The translations under genes and the position numbers were made by a program. Positions 1 through 8,075 of a stretch of DNA of 10,761 nt are shown here, piece after piece. The notes under the pieces were generated by a model, which ran no database searches, was not told the origin of the DNA, and saw only the letters and a list, made by a program, of their open reading frames with translations. Numbering within the stretch: the first letter of the stretch is position 1; each line of letters opens with the position of its first letter. Source of the stretch: Larix sibirica (lineage: Eukaryota > Streptophyta > Pinopsida > Pinales > Pinaceae); contig NWUY0300035389.1 in the NCBI GenBank assembly GCA_004151065.3, positions 23,029 to 33,789 on the forward strand, in the 5' to 3' direction.

Positions 1-4
1 GTGA

Positions 5-58
5 GAAAGCTTCTTGGATTGACACCATATTTTTGTGTGAAAGCTTCTTGGATTGACA
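5..58. repeat. Two-copy 20 bp direct repeat
   Basis: The 20-base string starting gaaagcttcttgg occurs at 5-24 and again, unchanged, at 39-58, a period of 34 bp. The left end of the window may cut off further copies. From 59 to 185 I see no gene, only AT-leaning spacer that carries one more form of the cccagaatt motif found in the larger repeat downstream. Confidence 0.9.
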
Positions 59-185
59 AGATACTGCCCAGAATTCTTGGGAATTCCTTCTTGATGATTT
101 GAAGTGATTGTCATGATTGTTGGCCACTATTTTGGAGGTCTAAGTGCACCTAAAACTGTTTTTCTTGTCAAAATTCGCACCAGAA

Positions 186-597
186 ATTACTAATTTGTCC
201 TATATCTGCCTATTTTCATGCCTATAATTGCTGATTAGGGATGTCTAAGGGATAAGCACTGCCCAGAATTGCTGATTAGGGTTGTCTAAGGGCTAAGTGG
301 TGCGCAGAATGTTGCAGTGTGGGAGAAAGGCCCAAAGTTCACTTTGGAGAGAGCCTGCACCTATCAAAATTGTTATTCTTTCACAGATCCTTGGTACCTA
401 AGGTTGGTAAAACAATTACTAATTGGTCCTATATCTGCCTATTTTCGTGCCCATAATTGCTGACTAGGGATGTCTAAGGGATAAGCAGTGCCCAGAATTG
501 CTGATTAGCGTTGTCTGAGGACTAAGTGCCCAGAATGTTGCACAGTGTGGGAGAAAGGCCCAGAGTTCACTTTGGAGAGAGGTTGCACCTGTCTAAA
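186..597. repeat. Diverged tandem duplication, 229 bp period
   Basis: Copy 1 runs from about 186 to 367 and copy 2 from about 415 to 597, offset by 229 bp near the start. Both share the order attactaat, tcctatatctgcctatttt, ttgctga-taggg, gcccagaat, gtgtgggagaaaggccca and gttcactttggagaga. They differ by scattered substitutions and a few small indels, so the duplication is not recent. Each copy also holds an internal doublet of the ttgctgattaggg-tgtctaaggg element. There is no coding signal, and it is probably a fragment of a plant satellite or of a transposon. Confidence 0.85.
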
Positions 598-909
598 TCC
601 ATCCTTAAGGCCGAGTTAAGGATTGTGAAATACTCTGTTTTGGGGATAGACCTAGAACCATGAAGCCCTAAACTCATGAAGTCTTGAAGCTGCTGGAAAG
701 TCTCTTTTGCTGCAATAATTCTTGAGCCGCTGGAAAGTCTCTTTTGCTGCAATAATGTCTAATGTATCATCCAAAACGTTATTATTTGATAATCCAAAAG
801 ACAGTAGTATTGTTGAAGTCAGATGCATCATATTGCTCATTAGTTCCTTCAATCCTTTCCAAGCAGTCTCCAAACATGCATTGTTTTTCCATGTTTCTCG
901 TACTTGCAT
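567..909 (-). pseudogene. Possible broken reading frame (unrecognised)
   Basis: Two minus-strand frames abut here. One starts MQVRETWKNN near 909, reads to IIAAKETFQ, then runs on to a stop near 652. The other contains the same IIAAKETFQ string and continues QLQDFMSLGLHG before stopping at about 567. The switch falls exactly at a 37 bp tandem duplication (692-719 and 729-756), whose length is not a multiple of three. A single older frame of about 115 codons interrupted by the duplication would explain this. I do not recognise the protein, there is no conserved domain that I can name, and the reading frame may be chance. Low confidence. Confidence 0.2.
683..756. repeat. 37 bp tandem duplication
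   Basis: The 28-base segment starting gctggaaagtctctttt is identical at 692-719 and 729-756, a period of 37 bp. The bases just before it are similar in both copies (tgaagct and tgagcc). Because the inner segment is unchanged, this duplication is younger than the 229 bp one beside it. Confidence 0.95.
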
Positions 910-1186
910 GTAGATCTAGCGTCTCTTGGAAATATCAATATTAATTTAGGAAGTTAATATGACCAAGTGCTTTAGACCGTGTTTGGTCTTCTCTTACAAT
1001 TACAGTGATCCAACATATATACAATTTGATAAGGAAAGCTATAAGAAATATATTAAGATTGCTAAACGTACCATACAAATAGACTTGCCCATATAGATCC
1101 CCACAACTATGATCATTTTACGACTTATATTAGAGTAGTTATTTCAACCTAATACGCTCTGCAAGCTCCTTAAACACGACTAGTAA
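910..1186. other. Spacer and 3' flank of the BURP gene
   Basis: No gene is seen here. Read on the minus strand, this is the sequence downstream of the BURP stop codon (TAG at 1187-1189), so part of it should be 3' UTR. No canonical AATAAA was found on the minus strand. The closest is an AATATA-type sequence near 1050, which is weak evidence for a poly(A) site. Confidence 0.4.
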
Positions 1187-2677
1187 CTAATGTTTCCCCT
1201 TGATGAGCCATACCATTGTGTCACCCAAAATCAGGTGGCAATAAACTGCTTCCTTGCTCTGTCGCTGGGGGTGACATAGAGCAGTGGCATTAAAGATATT
1301 TCCATTGTTCTCCAACACCTCAAGTTCCATGGTAAAAATCAGTGTCCCATTGATAGAATGACAATACAACACCCCATATGGATAGATCATGCGATGGCAA
1401 GCCAATGGAGGGCGTGAAGAGACAGATAGCTTTTCAACTACATTCCTTACCCGTGCTTTCTTACCAGTGTCCGCTGTGCGCGCAGGGTGAAAAACAAGCT
1501 CTACACTATCAGAAGAACCCATATTAGACAGCACCAAATCTACCATATCCTCAATCGACGTGGTGCACGTACTTACATCCCCTTGATGGGGCTCAGCCTC
1601 GCACATAATCAAAGTCATGTTCATGTCCGCCGCCAGGTTTGATCTTTCTGGGATGCCAAATGAAGATAGCACATCTGAAAGTGCTGCGGTGGAAAATGGG
1701 ATTAGGTCTGATAGATTACGGGGTAAAAATGCCTTCCATGGACTGTAAAGTTGTGGCAAAGTAATTTGCCCCCCTTCTCTGAGCTCCTTGGGTGAGAAAA
1801 ATATATCATTCGTCTCATTTGAGTCGATTAATTCAGGATCATTCGCACTAAATGAGGTAATTATGGGAGCCAAAACCTCATCTACAGGTTCACACAAGAG
1901 ATTGGCCGACTTACAGAATTGGCTGGAATAAGATTGCAAGTTTCCTTCCTTGATGATTTTAGCGAACGTGTTCACCTCCTCCTCTGTGAGCGGAGACATG
2001 CTTGCTACTATCGCCTGGGGTACTTGAACGCTGTGAAGTTTTTCTCTCCAGAAATTTAATTGCATATCTGCAACTTTATTCGTGCCCGTCACAGCGGGGA
2101 AGGCTATTAACTGCATCATTATCATGGCTCCATAAATTTCCTGATAACAATAAATAAGCACTATATTAAATTAAATGGACTTCACCGAAATAAAACTTGC
2201 CCGTCACAGCGGGGAAGGCTATTAACTGCATCATTATCATGGCTCCAAAAATTTCCTGATAACAATAAATAAGCACTATATTAAATTAAATGGACTTCAC
2301 CGAAAGAAAACTATAGCAAATTAAATGGTGAATAGCAGGACTATAAGAAATCAAATAAGCACTATATTAAATTAAATGGACTTCACCGAAAGAAAATTAT
2401 AGCAAATTAAATGGTGAAGAGTAGGATTATAAGAAATTTAAAAAAGCTTGAAATACAATGGAAATACAATCATTACAATGGAGTTCAACAAAAGTATCGT
2501 ATCATTTATAAGAATTGAACTTAGGTAGAAAAGGAAACGATCCCAAACTATAACCAATAAACATAATACTATACTGACTTTCATTCAAAAACTGAGATCG
2601 TGTTAAACACAAGTTAATTTATAACTTGTGAAGAAAAACAAACTCACCAATAATAGCCGCAGTGCAGTCGAAATCAT
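1187..2677 (-). CDS. BURP-domain protein, two exons
   Basis: Plant-specific BURP-domain protein, probably secreted to the cell wall. Known relatives include RD22-like, USP-like and polygalacturonase beta-subunit-like proteins. I cannot assign a subfamily or an exact biochemical role. Model: exon 1 is 2648-2677 (ATG at 2677-2675, 10 codons) and exon 2 is 2140-1187, joined in phase 0, giving 327 residues. The N-terminus MISTALRLLL-EIYGAMIMMQL is hydrophobic and could be a signal peptide, although it carries one Glu. Residues 35-62 (QLNFWREKL...VPQAI) resemble the segment before the domain in this family. The BURP domain starts at the FF pair near residue 124. It continues through CEAEPHQGDVSTCTTSIEDMVD (about 190-211) and then the CH motifs at 258, 270, 299 and 311. 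Spacings are CH-X10-CH-X27-CH, as in the family, but the last is X10 instead of about X25. The open frame itself begins at 2161, but its first seven codons look intronic because they end in a cag acceptor. Confidence 0.85.
2083..2312. repeat. 115 bp tandem duplication spanning the exon 2 splice acceptor
   Basis: Copies at 2083-2197 and 2198-2312 begin tgcccgtcacagcgg and end gaaa-aaaact. I found two differences: t/a within ccataaattt and t/g near the end. The unit covers the last part of the BURP intron, the acceptor and the first 58 coding bases of exon 2 (2140-2083). The extra copy therefore places a second cag acceptor (2256-2258) inside the intron. Confidence 0.95.
2267..2438. repeat. 86 bp tandem duplication in the BURP intron
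   Basis: Units at 2267-2352 and 2353-2438 start aaataagcactatatt and contain gcaaattaaatggtgaa. They differ at a few positions. The first 40 or so bases of the unit are also the end of the 115 bp repeat next door, so that string occurs three times. The pattern fits successive slippage or unequal exchange. Confidence 0.9.
2608..2630. other. Small perfect hairpin in the intron
   Basis: cacaagtta and taacttgtg form a 9 bp stem with a 5 nt loop. On the minus strand it lies 17 nt inside the intron after the donor. It could fold in the pre-mRNA and affect splicing, but that is only a suggestion. Confidence 0.6.
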
Positions 2678-2757
2678 GGTTGGGATCTGCGACTGCTTTT
2701 CGGTGATCAACTTGTAAACCAGAAAAATAAATAATAGAATTGAGCAATCCTTGCGCA

Positions 2758-2765
2758 TATAAATA
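2758..2765 (-). promoter_or_regulatory. Candidate TATA box of the BURP gene
   Basis: The minus strand reads TATTTATA here, about 80 bases before the predicted ATG. That distance would give a short 5' leader, normal for a plant gene. AT-rich DNA produces such matches often, so position is the main support. Confidence 0.4.
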
Positions 2766-2785
2766 CTGTAGGCACAGCTACCTTA

Positions 2786-2845
2786 CTTGTGGGTATGACA
2801 CGCCACAAGAACTAGATAAGCCATGATAGGCCACAAGTTATGTGG
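2786..2845. promoter_or_regulatory. Cluster of short inverted repeats upstream of the BURP gene
   Basis: cttgtgg (2786-2792) pairs with ccacaag (2803-2809), and ccaca (2831-2835) pairs with tgtgg (2841-2845). The word gccacaag occurs twice. They sit just upstream of the candidate TATA box and could be protein-binding sites, but no known element is matched with confidence. Confidence 0.3.
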
Positions 2846-2850
2846 TAGGT

Positions 2851-3122
2851 ATCTTAATTTTTTTTAATTATATTTCAATAATTATAAATCATAAGTTTAA
2901 AATAAAATTCTAAAACTTAAATTATTTTAATAATTATATGTTTTTCGTAAATAGGAATGCACAGAAGACATAAACTTGTTAGCCTGTGGGCTAAACTTTA
3001 ATAGAAGGAGGCTTTCAGTCATGGGTTTTGTATGTTTCAGGAGTGGGAGATTTTTAAAAATCCAAACTAAAAATGTACAGATTGGCGACCAAGCCATTAA
3101 TTCTCAAGTTACACATTCCCCA
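2851..3122. other. AT-rich upstream block
   Basis: From 2851 to about 2945 the sequence is almost wholly A and T, with repeated aattat/ataatt words. From 2946 to 3122 it is ordinary spacer. No gene is visible. By position it is distal promoter of the BURP gene. Confidence 0.5.
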
Positions 3123-3700
3123 CTATTTTCTTATTGTTGACTGAAGACACAAAGTTGATTTCCATTCAAAAAGTGAAACCATACTGTACCTATGTGTGCT
3201 ACTAAATTTCAGCAAAATGCAAGAGACGTGTAAGATTTGTGTGTACTATTTTCTTATTGTTGACTGAAGACCTGAGCATAAGGTTGCTTTCCATTCAAAA
3301 TAAAATAAATCATACTGTTCCTAAGTGTGCTACTAAATTTCAATGCAATGCAAGAGACGTGTAGGATTTCTGTGTAATATTTTATTATTGTTGACTGAAG
3401 ACCTGAGCATAAAGTTGCTTTCCATTCAAAAAGTTAAACCATACTGTCCCTAAGTGTGTTACTAAATTTCAATGCAATGCAAGAACGTGTAGGATTTGCG
3501 TGTACTATTTTCTTATTGTTGACTAAAGATCTGAACATAAAGTTGCTTTCCATTCAAAAAGTGAAACCATAATGTCCCTGTGTGTGCTACTAAATTTTAA
3601 TGCAATGCAAGAGACGTGTAGAATTTGTGTGTTAATTAATTGAGAGATGAGTTATTAAATTTCAATGCAATGCAAGAGACGTGTCGGAATAGTGTGTCAA
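3123..3700. repeat. Minisatellite, about 4.4 copies of a 123-131 bp unit
   Basis: Units begin at about 3123, 3246, 3377 and 3505, with a partial unit at about 3649-3700. Each full unit carries tattttcttattgttgact, gaaga, ttccattcaaaa, gtgtgctactaaattt, and gcaagagacgtgt or a close form. Copies differ by point changes and small indels. A related ttcattcaaaa string occurs at 2580-2590 in the BURP intron. There is no coding potential. Confidence 0.9.
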
Positions 3701-4043
3701 CTAATTGACAGATGACTCCGGAGAAGTCCCAAACAAAAAAACTAATACATCAATAGCAGCGTCCAGTCCAAACGTTGAACCGGTTAACACCCACGTTTTC
3801 ATCAGTGATGTCACTATCACTCTATGTGATCACTTACTAGATTAAATAATGAGCTATTTGATTCAGATTATAAATACTAGCAATAACTATATATTTTAAA
3901 TGCTATTTATATCAATCATGATTATATATTTAAAAACTGGTTGATATAAGTCGATCGGTAAATATAAAAAATACTTGGTTGTTGCTAGTGGCCAACCTAA
4001 ACACCCAAAAAATGACTAAATTAAAAAAATAATAATAATAAAA
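3701..4043. other. AT-rich spacer with an inverted repeat
   Basis: No gene is seen. actagcaataac (3876-3887) and gttgttgctagt (3978-3989) are inverted copies matching at 11 of 12 positions, 90 bp apart; they could be remains of a small element. The stretch ends in an A-rich run with aataataata just before the ambiguous base. Confidence 0.5.
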
Positions 4044-4044
4044 N
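4044..4044. other. Single ambiguous base (n)
   Basis: This is the only non-ACGT base in the window. It sits at the left edge of the 1,116 bp direct repeat, in an A-run, so it may mark an uncertain homopolymer or a joined assembly end. Confidence 0.95.
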
Positions 4045-5160
4045 GAATGAAACTTTATCTCATTGAAAAAATAAAATAAAATAAATAAATAAATTTAACT
4101 CACCAAAAAAGTTGAATGTGTATACTTATTAAATTATTTATTGAAATGAGGGAGGATGTTATCACATCAAGATCAACATCAACGTAAAAATGTGTACCGA
4201 AATTCAATAAAAAATAATATTACGAAGAATAAACCTTCTACATAATCACACCCCATAAAAAAAATTATAAAATAAAATATATTATTTTTAAATTTTTTTA
4301 ATTTACTAAAAATAACAATTACAGAATCATAATAAACAAATCTCTCTTTGAAATTGAAATTTGACACCTACCCTTGCCTATAAGTAAACAATGGGCTTAT
4401 CACATCCTAACTTAATTGTAAAGAAAACACAACAAAATGAGTAAACACATTGATTGACTTAGACACAAGATACTATCTTTGAGGGAATGTGGGTGTTCGT
4501 CTTTCTTCAAACCCACTCTCAAAACATTATTTGCAAAAATCTTTGTCGGCAAATACAAATCCTATAAAATGTCAAATATGAAAGGATGTCAACTTTGAAT
4601 TGGCAAAAATATTGAACATGTGATACGGATCCTGCTTTATGAGTGAAAAAGTAAGTACATAAATCATTATAATTATAATAAAAATTTAAATTTTGGAAGT
4701 GACATTAATTACCAATTTACATTTTGAAATTTAAAATTTATTTTTATTTAAAATGATATTAATATTTTCATTAAAAAGTAATGGAAGTTTGTTATGGTTA
4801 GGAATTTGGTTTTATAATATGTTTTTTTTAAATATAGGAATTTAACCATTTATGGTTATGGTTGAAGTTACCATTTTTTAATTGGTTATGAGTTCAAAAA
4901 TTTGGGAAGGGTTTTAATTTTGGGGCATCATTTTCATCATGAATTAATTGGGTGTGTGTTTATTGAGGGACAAGGTTAAAAGAGCAATGATTTGTATGTT
5001 TTCAATAATTTTTGTTGGAATCCGGTGACACAATTTTTGCTGAAATCATAATTTTGGTTCTTGGAATTGCAATTTTGATTGCAGAAATGGATTCAACAAC
5101 CTCAGTTATACATGAAGCACCCCAAATATGCAATTCCAACAACTGAAAACTGCAATTTCA
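4045..5160. repeat. Left copy of identical 1,116 bp direct repeat
   Basis: This segment matches 9646-10761 with a constant offset of 5,601 bp, and I found no mismatch or indel on reading the two. If the n at 4044 is A, the match extends left through the A-run to about 4040. The content is very AT-rich with no credible gene. A minus-strand frame of 62 codons (4179-4367) is low-complexity and F/I-rich, and is not taken as a gene. The part near 4880-4965 (ggttatgagttcaaa, ggtgtgtgtt) resembles the degenerate repeats at 5340-5460. Confidence 0.95.
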
Positions 5161-5177
5161 ACCATTTTCGCCGGATT
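5019..5177. repeat. Imperfect inverted repeat, possible MITE or hairpin RNA
   Basis: Outer arms aatccgg (5019-5025) and ccggatt (5171-5177) pair perfectly, as do inner arms ttggaattgca (5061-5071) and tgcaattccaa (5129-5139). The 31-35 bases between them pair partly. The whole could form a stem of about 50 bp with a loop of about 57 nt. The right copy of the 1,116 bp repeat contains most of it but is cut by the window end, before the outer arm. It could be a MITE-like element or just a chance-enriched palindrome. Confidence 0.55.
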
Positions 5178-5240
5178 TTGGCTAGAAAAATCGTCGAAGA
5201 ATGGGTGCAAAGCGTCACTCTTTTAGCTTACTCCTTTATT

Positions 5241-5655
5241 GAGTGTTGAAATTAACATGCTTATATTTAGTCACTTTTAAAGGACATCCATATTATTGGT
5301 GAAGTTGTTTTCTCAATTTTACTCAACATTGCTTATTATAATAATTGGCTACAAGTTCAAAACCTGGATAAGAGATTCCATCTCTTGGCACCACCATCAC
5401 CATCAACCAAATGGGTGTGTGTTTCTAGTATGTGTTGAAATTAACTTATTAGGGGTGTGTGTTTCTAGTGTGAGTTGGAATTAACTCACCACCACAAAGT
5501 CACCTTTAAAATACATCCATGTTATAATTGATGAAATTGTCATTTTACTCAACATTGATTATTATGGTAATTAGTTATGGGTAGGCAATCCATGTTATTG
5601 GTGAAGTTGTCCTCTATATTTTGCTCAAAATTGCTTAATCAAGTCATTTTTAAAG
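5241..5655. repeat. Degenerate repeats, three related units
   Basis: Related blocks start at about 5241, 5432 and 5586. They share gtgttgaaattaac, tcac-tttaaa, catccat-ttat, ttggtgaagttgt and actcaacattg words in the same order. A further unit lies at 7045-7165 beyond an inserted segment. Divergence is high, so this is an old family. The cac/atc-rich stretch at about 5390-5407 gives a His run in one frame, which is not evidence of a gene. Confidence 0.75.
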
Positions 5656-5661
5656 GCTACA

Positions 5662-7045
5662 TGTAAGGCCCTTGAATTGGAGTTGGCTATGGGCATCCCT
5701 TCCCATCCATTGAGTTGATCAGTGGTAAGCTTCGATTGGTTGTGACAATAGGTCAAAAGTTTAGATAAGCATGCCTTGGGTGGCCTTACACAATTGAAAG
5801 GCATGCCTAAGTGTTGGAGAGCTTGGCAAAGTGATTTAGCTAAGCATGGAAACAAGATGAGTGTTGTCATTTGGGGTTTCTTATAGAAGTTGCACTATGA
5901 CTTGGATGATGGACATGACATCCCTTGGTTCATGGACACTTTGGTCAATAGCGCCTTAGTTTGTGGACACAACATCTTAGTCTGTAGGCAAGTGTGCCTA
6001 GTTTAGTTGGCCCTACGTCACAAAGATGGATAGGTGAAGCACAATGAATGGCAAGGAGTGCCTTGGACATTTTTCAAATTGGATTGTTGTAACCACTAGA
6101 TGGATGACACTTTGGGATGCCTTGGGTAGTGTTCCAAGAATTTATAGACCAAGTGGAGTGTATTGCATGTTTCAATCCACTTGGGTGTTGGGCATGGTGA
6201 AAGGCACTTTAGAAAAAGGAAATTTCAAGGCACCTCTCACCTATATAAAGAAGATGCAAGCATGTGCAAATGCATCCATTCATTCAAGGATGGAGATTAA
6301 TGAGTGATCATTCATTAAGTGGACAAAGAGTTCTGAGGTGTTAGGCTAGGTTTTGGCACTATGAACAACTTGACATTGAATGAGTCTTGGATAGTCTACA
6401 CATAAGACTTACACTACTCGACAAGTATTTAAGGCATGGTGGATCTAGACTAAGACTGTTATAAATTAGGAAAGGGAATTGCAGGAGGTAGATCCATGGA
6501 TATTTTAGGGGTTAGATTGTACAAGTATTGTGGCAATAGGCAATTATGCATTGGTTTATTTGTACATTTGTAAAATGACCGGCAGGTAGTGGGTTAGATT
6601 CCTTGTTGTAATTTTGTAACTTTCTTCATACTAAAAAGTTATGGCATCCCCCTTGGGTGCTGCCCATACTTCTATTTTACGGTCTCTTTACTTGGTTAAA
6701 TGTTATTATTCCTTGAATTGTTTTGGATGCCTAAGTATTGATGAATATTGGTTGTGTTAAATTATTGTTGGGGTGCTTTAAGGCCATGGTTGGACATGTG
6801 CCTATTGTTAGAGAACTTGGTTGCATTGAACTTAGTTTCAAATCTAATAAGTAATAGCTGAAGGCACTGTTATGGGCAAGACCTTGAATGAAGAGGCGTA
6901 GTTTGGTTGTAGTAAACGCGGGTTGATCAACCCCCTTTTGCCAAGACAAAGCAAGGCTTCATGACCTAAAGTTTCAAAAGTGAAAACTTCCTTTCCGAGC
7001 AAGACTTGCATGTCTATGACACCACCTAAGGTCTATGATACCACC
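5662..7045. mobile_element. Probable TE-derived insertion with LTR-like features
   Basis: Degenerate repeat units lie on both sides (ending at about 5660 and resuming at about 7045) and are interrupted by this sequence of about 1.4 kb, which differs in composition. The left edge reads tgtaaggccc, a form seen at some plant LTR starts. A clear TATA motif, ctatataaag, lies at 6241-6250. Downstream is a gt/tt-rich stretch (6530-6640) like an LTR U5 region. No gag, pol, primer-binding site or clear target-site duplication was found, so a solo LTR or a non-autonomous fragment fits best. The short frames inside (5625-5870 minus, 6044-6307 plus, 6731-6949 minus) have no recognisable domain. A perfect 14 bp palindrome, gggttgatcaaccc, lies at 6920-6933. 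The ends are approximate. Confidence 0.4.
6241..6250 (+). promoter_or_regulatory. TATA motif in the LTR-like segment
   Basis: ctatataaag matches the plant TATA consensus well and lies in a region that is less AT-rich than most of the window, which makes a chance match less likely. It could be the promoter of the inserted element. Confidence 0.4.
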
Positions 7046-7165
7046 TATGTTACTAGTGAAGTAACCATTTTACTCAACATTACTTGTTATGATAACTGGT
7101 TAGAGTAGCCCATCCACATTATAGGTGAAGTTGTCCTCTACATTTAACTCAATATTGCTTATTAC
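7045..7165. repeat. Further degenerate repeat unit right of the insertion
   Basis: This segment carries actagtgaagt, ccattttactcaacatt, ttatgataa, cccatccacatta, ggtgaagttgtcctcta and actcaatattgcttatta. These match the units at 5241-5655 in order. It marks the right side of the presumed insertion. Confidence 0.7.
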
Positions 7166-7577
7166 ATCAATAACTCACAAAGTTCAATACATGAACAAGA
7201 AATTCAATGTCCTTAATACTCATTTCATTATGTATCTACTAAGTATGCATTTTTTTAAAATATAAATTATTATAAAATTGATTATAATATTTCACAGTAA
7301 CACTTATTATTATGATAATGGTTTAAAATATATAATTTTTGAGTTATTTATACTTAAAAGTAAGTACTTTGGGGGTTTCTTTGTAATCGTAAGAGAGAAA
7401 ACCAGTGATGCTATGTTTTTATGGAAATGAAAATGTTGAAAAAAGTTTGTATATTTTTTCACCAAATAAAATTACAATTTTACAAAATAATATTAACTTT
7501 AAAAATTTAAAATAAAATAAAATCATACAACGATCTAAGAATAATAATAATGTAAGTACTAAAAAAAAGCAAAGATA
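7166..7577. other. AT-rich spacer
   Basis: No gene, RNA or clear repeat is seen. The sequence has long A/T runs and several aataataata words. Confidence 0.6.
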
Positions 7578-8000
7578 AACCCCTATAATTCCAACCCTTC
7601 CTCTATGAGAATAATAATAATATAGTTACTGACTTCAGGACAAGAAAGAAGAAGAATAAACCCTTACCTCCCTCTATGAGATATTATACCTATAATTCCA
7701 ACCCTTCCTCTATGAGAATAATAATAATATAGTTACTGACTTCAAGACAAGAAAGAAGAAGAATAAACCCTTATAATCCAACCCTCCCTCTATGAGATCT
7801 TATACCTATAATTCCAACCCTCCCTCCCTCTATCAAATCTTATACCTAACTTCTCCTTTTCCAAAAAGTCAGGACCAAAAAAAGAGATAAACCCCTATAA
7901 TTCCACCCCTCCCATAGCCCTCTATGAGATCTTATACCTATAATTCCAACCCTCCCTACCTCTATCAGATCTTATACCTAACTTCTCCTTTTCCAAAAGG
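7578..8000. repeat. Compound minisatellite with CT-rich units
   Basis: The core word cctataattccaaccct followed by tccctctatgag recurs throughout. Two units of 107 bp (7583-7689 and 7690-7796) share ataataataatatagtta and gacaagaaagaagaagaat. A second pair (7794-7866 and 7926-7998, offset 132) shares gagatcttatacc and acttctccttttccaaaa. It is therefore a repeat of repeats. One strand is pyrimidine-biased. A minus-strand frame at 7922-8179 overlaps it and looks like chance. Confidence 0.9.
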
Positions 8001-8001
8001 A

Positions 8002-8075
8002 TTTGATTGGATTTAGTTTTGTGCATGAATTTTGAAAAGGCTTTGATTGGATTTAGTTTTGTGCATGAATTTTGA
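8002..8075. repeat. 40 bp tandem duplication
   Basis: The 34-base segment starting tttgattggatttagtttt and ending aattttga is the same at 8002-8035 and 8042-8075, period 40 bp. It adjoins the compound minisatellite. Confidence 0.95.

Larger units (their letters stand above)
2141..2647 (-). other. Predicted GT-AG intron of the BURP gene
   Basis: On the minus strand the donor reads TTG|GTGAGTTTG (donor bases at 2647-2642) and the acceptor reads ttattgttatcag|GAAATT (2141-2143). The 507-nt intron is AT-rich, as plant introns are, and joining the exons keeps the frame. The donor matches the plant consensus well. Exon 1 is only 30 coding nt, so the model rests on the splice sites, the frame and the hydrophobic N-terminus rather than on homology. 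Confidence 0.55.

Noticed and set aside
722-944. Two plus-strand frames of about 60 codons
   Set aside because: They overlap the minus-strand frame and have no domain or plausible start context.
3123-3700. CRISPR-like array
   Set aside because: The units are adjacent, long and diverged, with no short constant repeat or unique spacers. This is a plant minisatellite.
4179-4367. 62-codon minus-strand frame, repeated at 9780-9968
   Set aside because: It is rich in F, I and K because of AT-rich DNA and has no domain. It occurs twice only because the whole segment is duplicated.
5296-5484. 62-codon frame with a His run
   Set aside because: The His run comes from a simple cac/atc stretch within degenerate repeats; there is no family match.
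5625-5870. 81-codon minus-strand frame
   Set aside because: It crosses the presumed edge of the inserted element and shows no domain or start context.
6044-6307. 87-codon plus-strand frame
   Set aside because: It overlaps the TATA motif of the LTR-like segment and has no recognisable domain, so it is more likely noncoding.
6731-6949. 72-codon minus-strand frame
   Set aside because: Its composition and position in TE-like sequence give no support for a gene.
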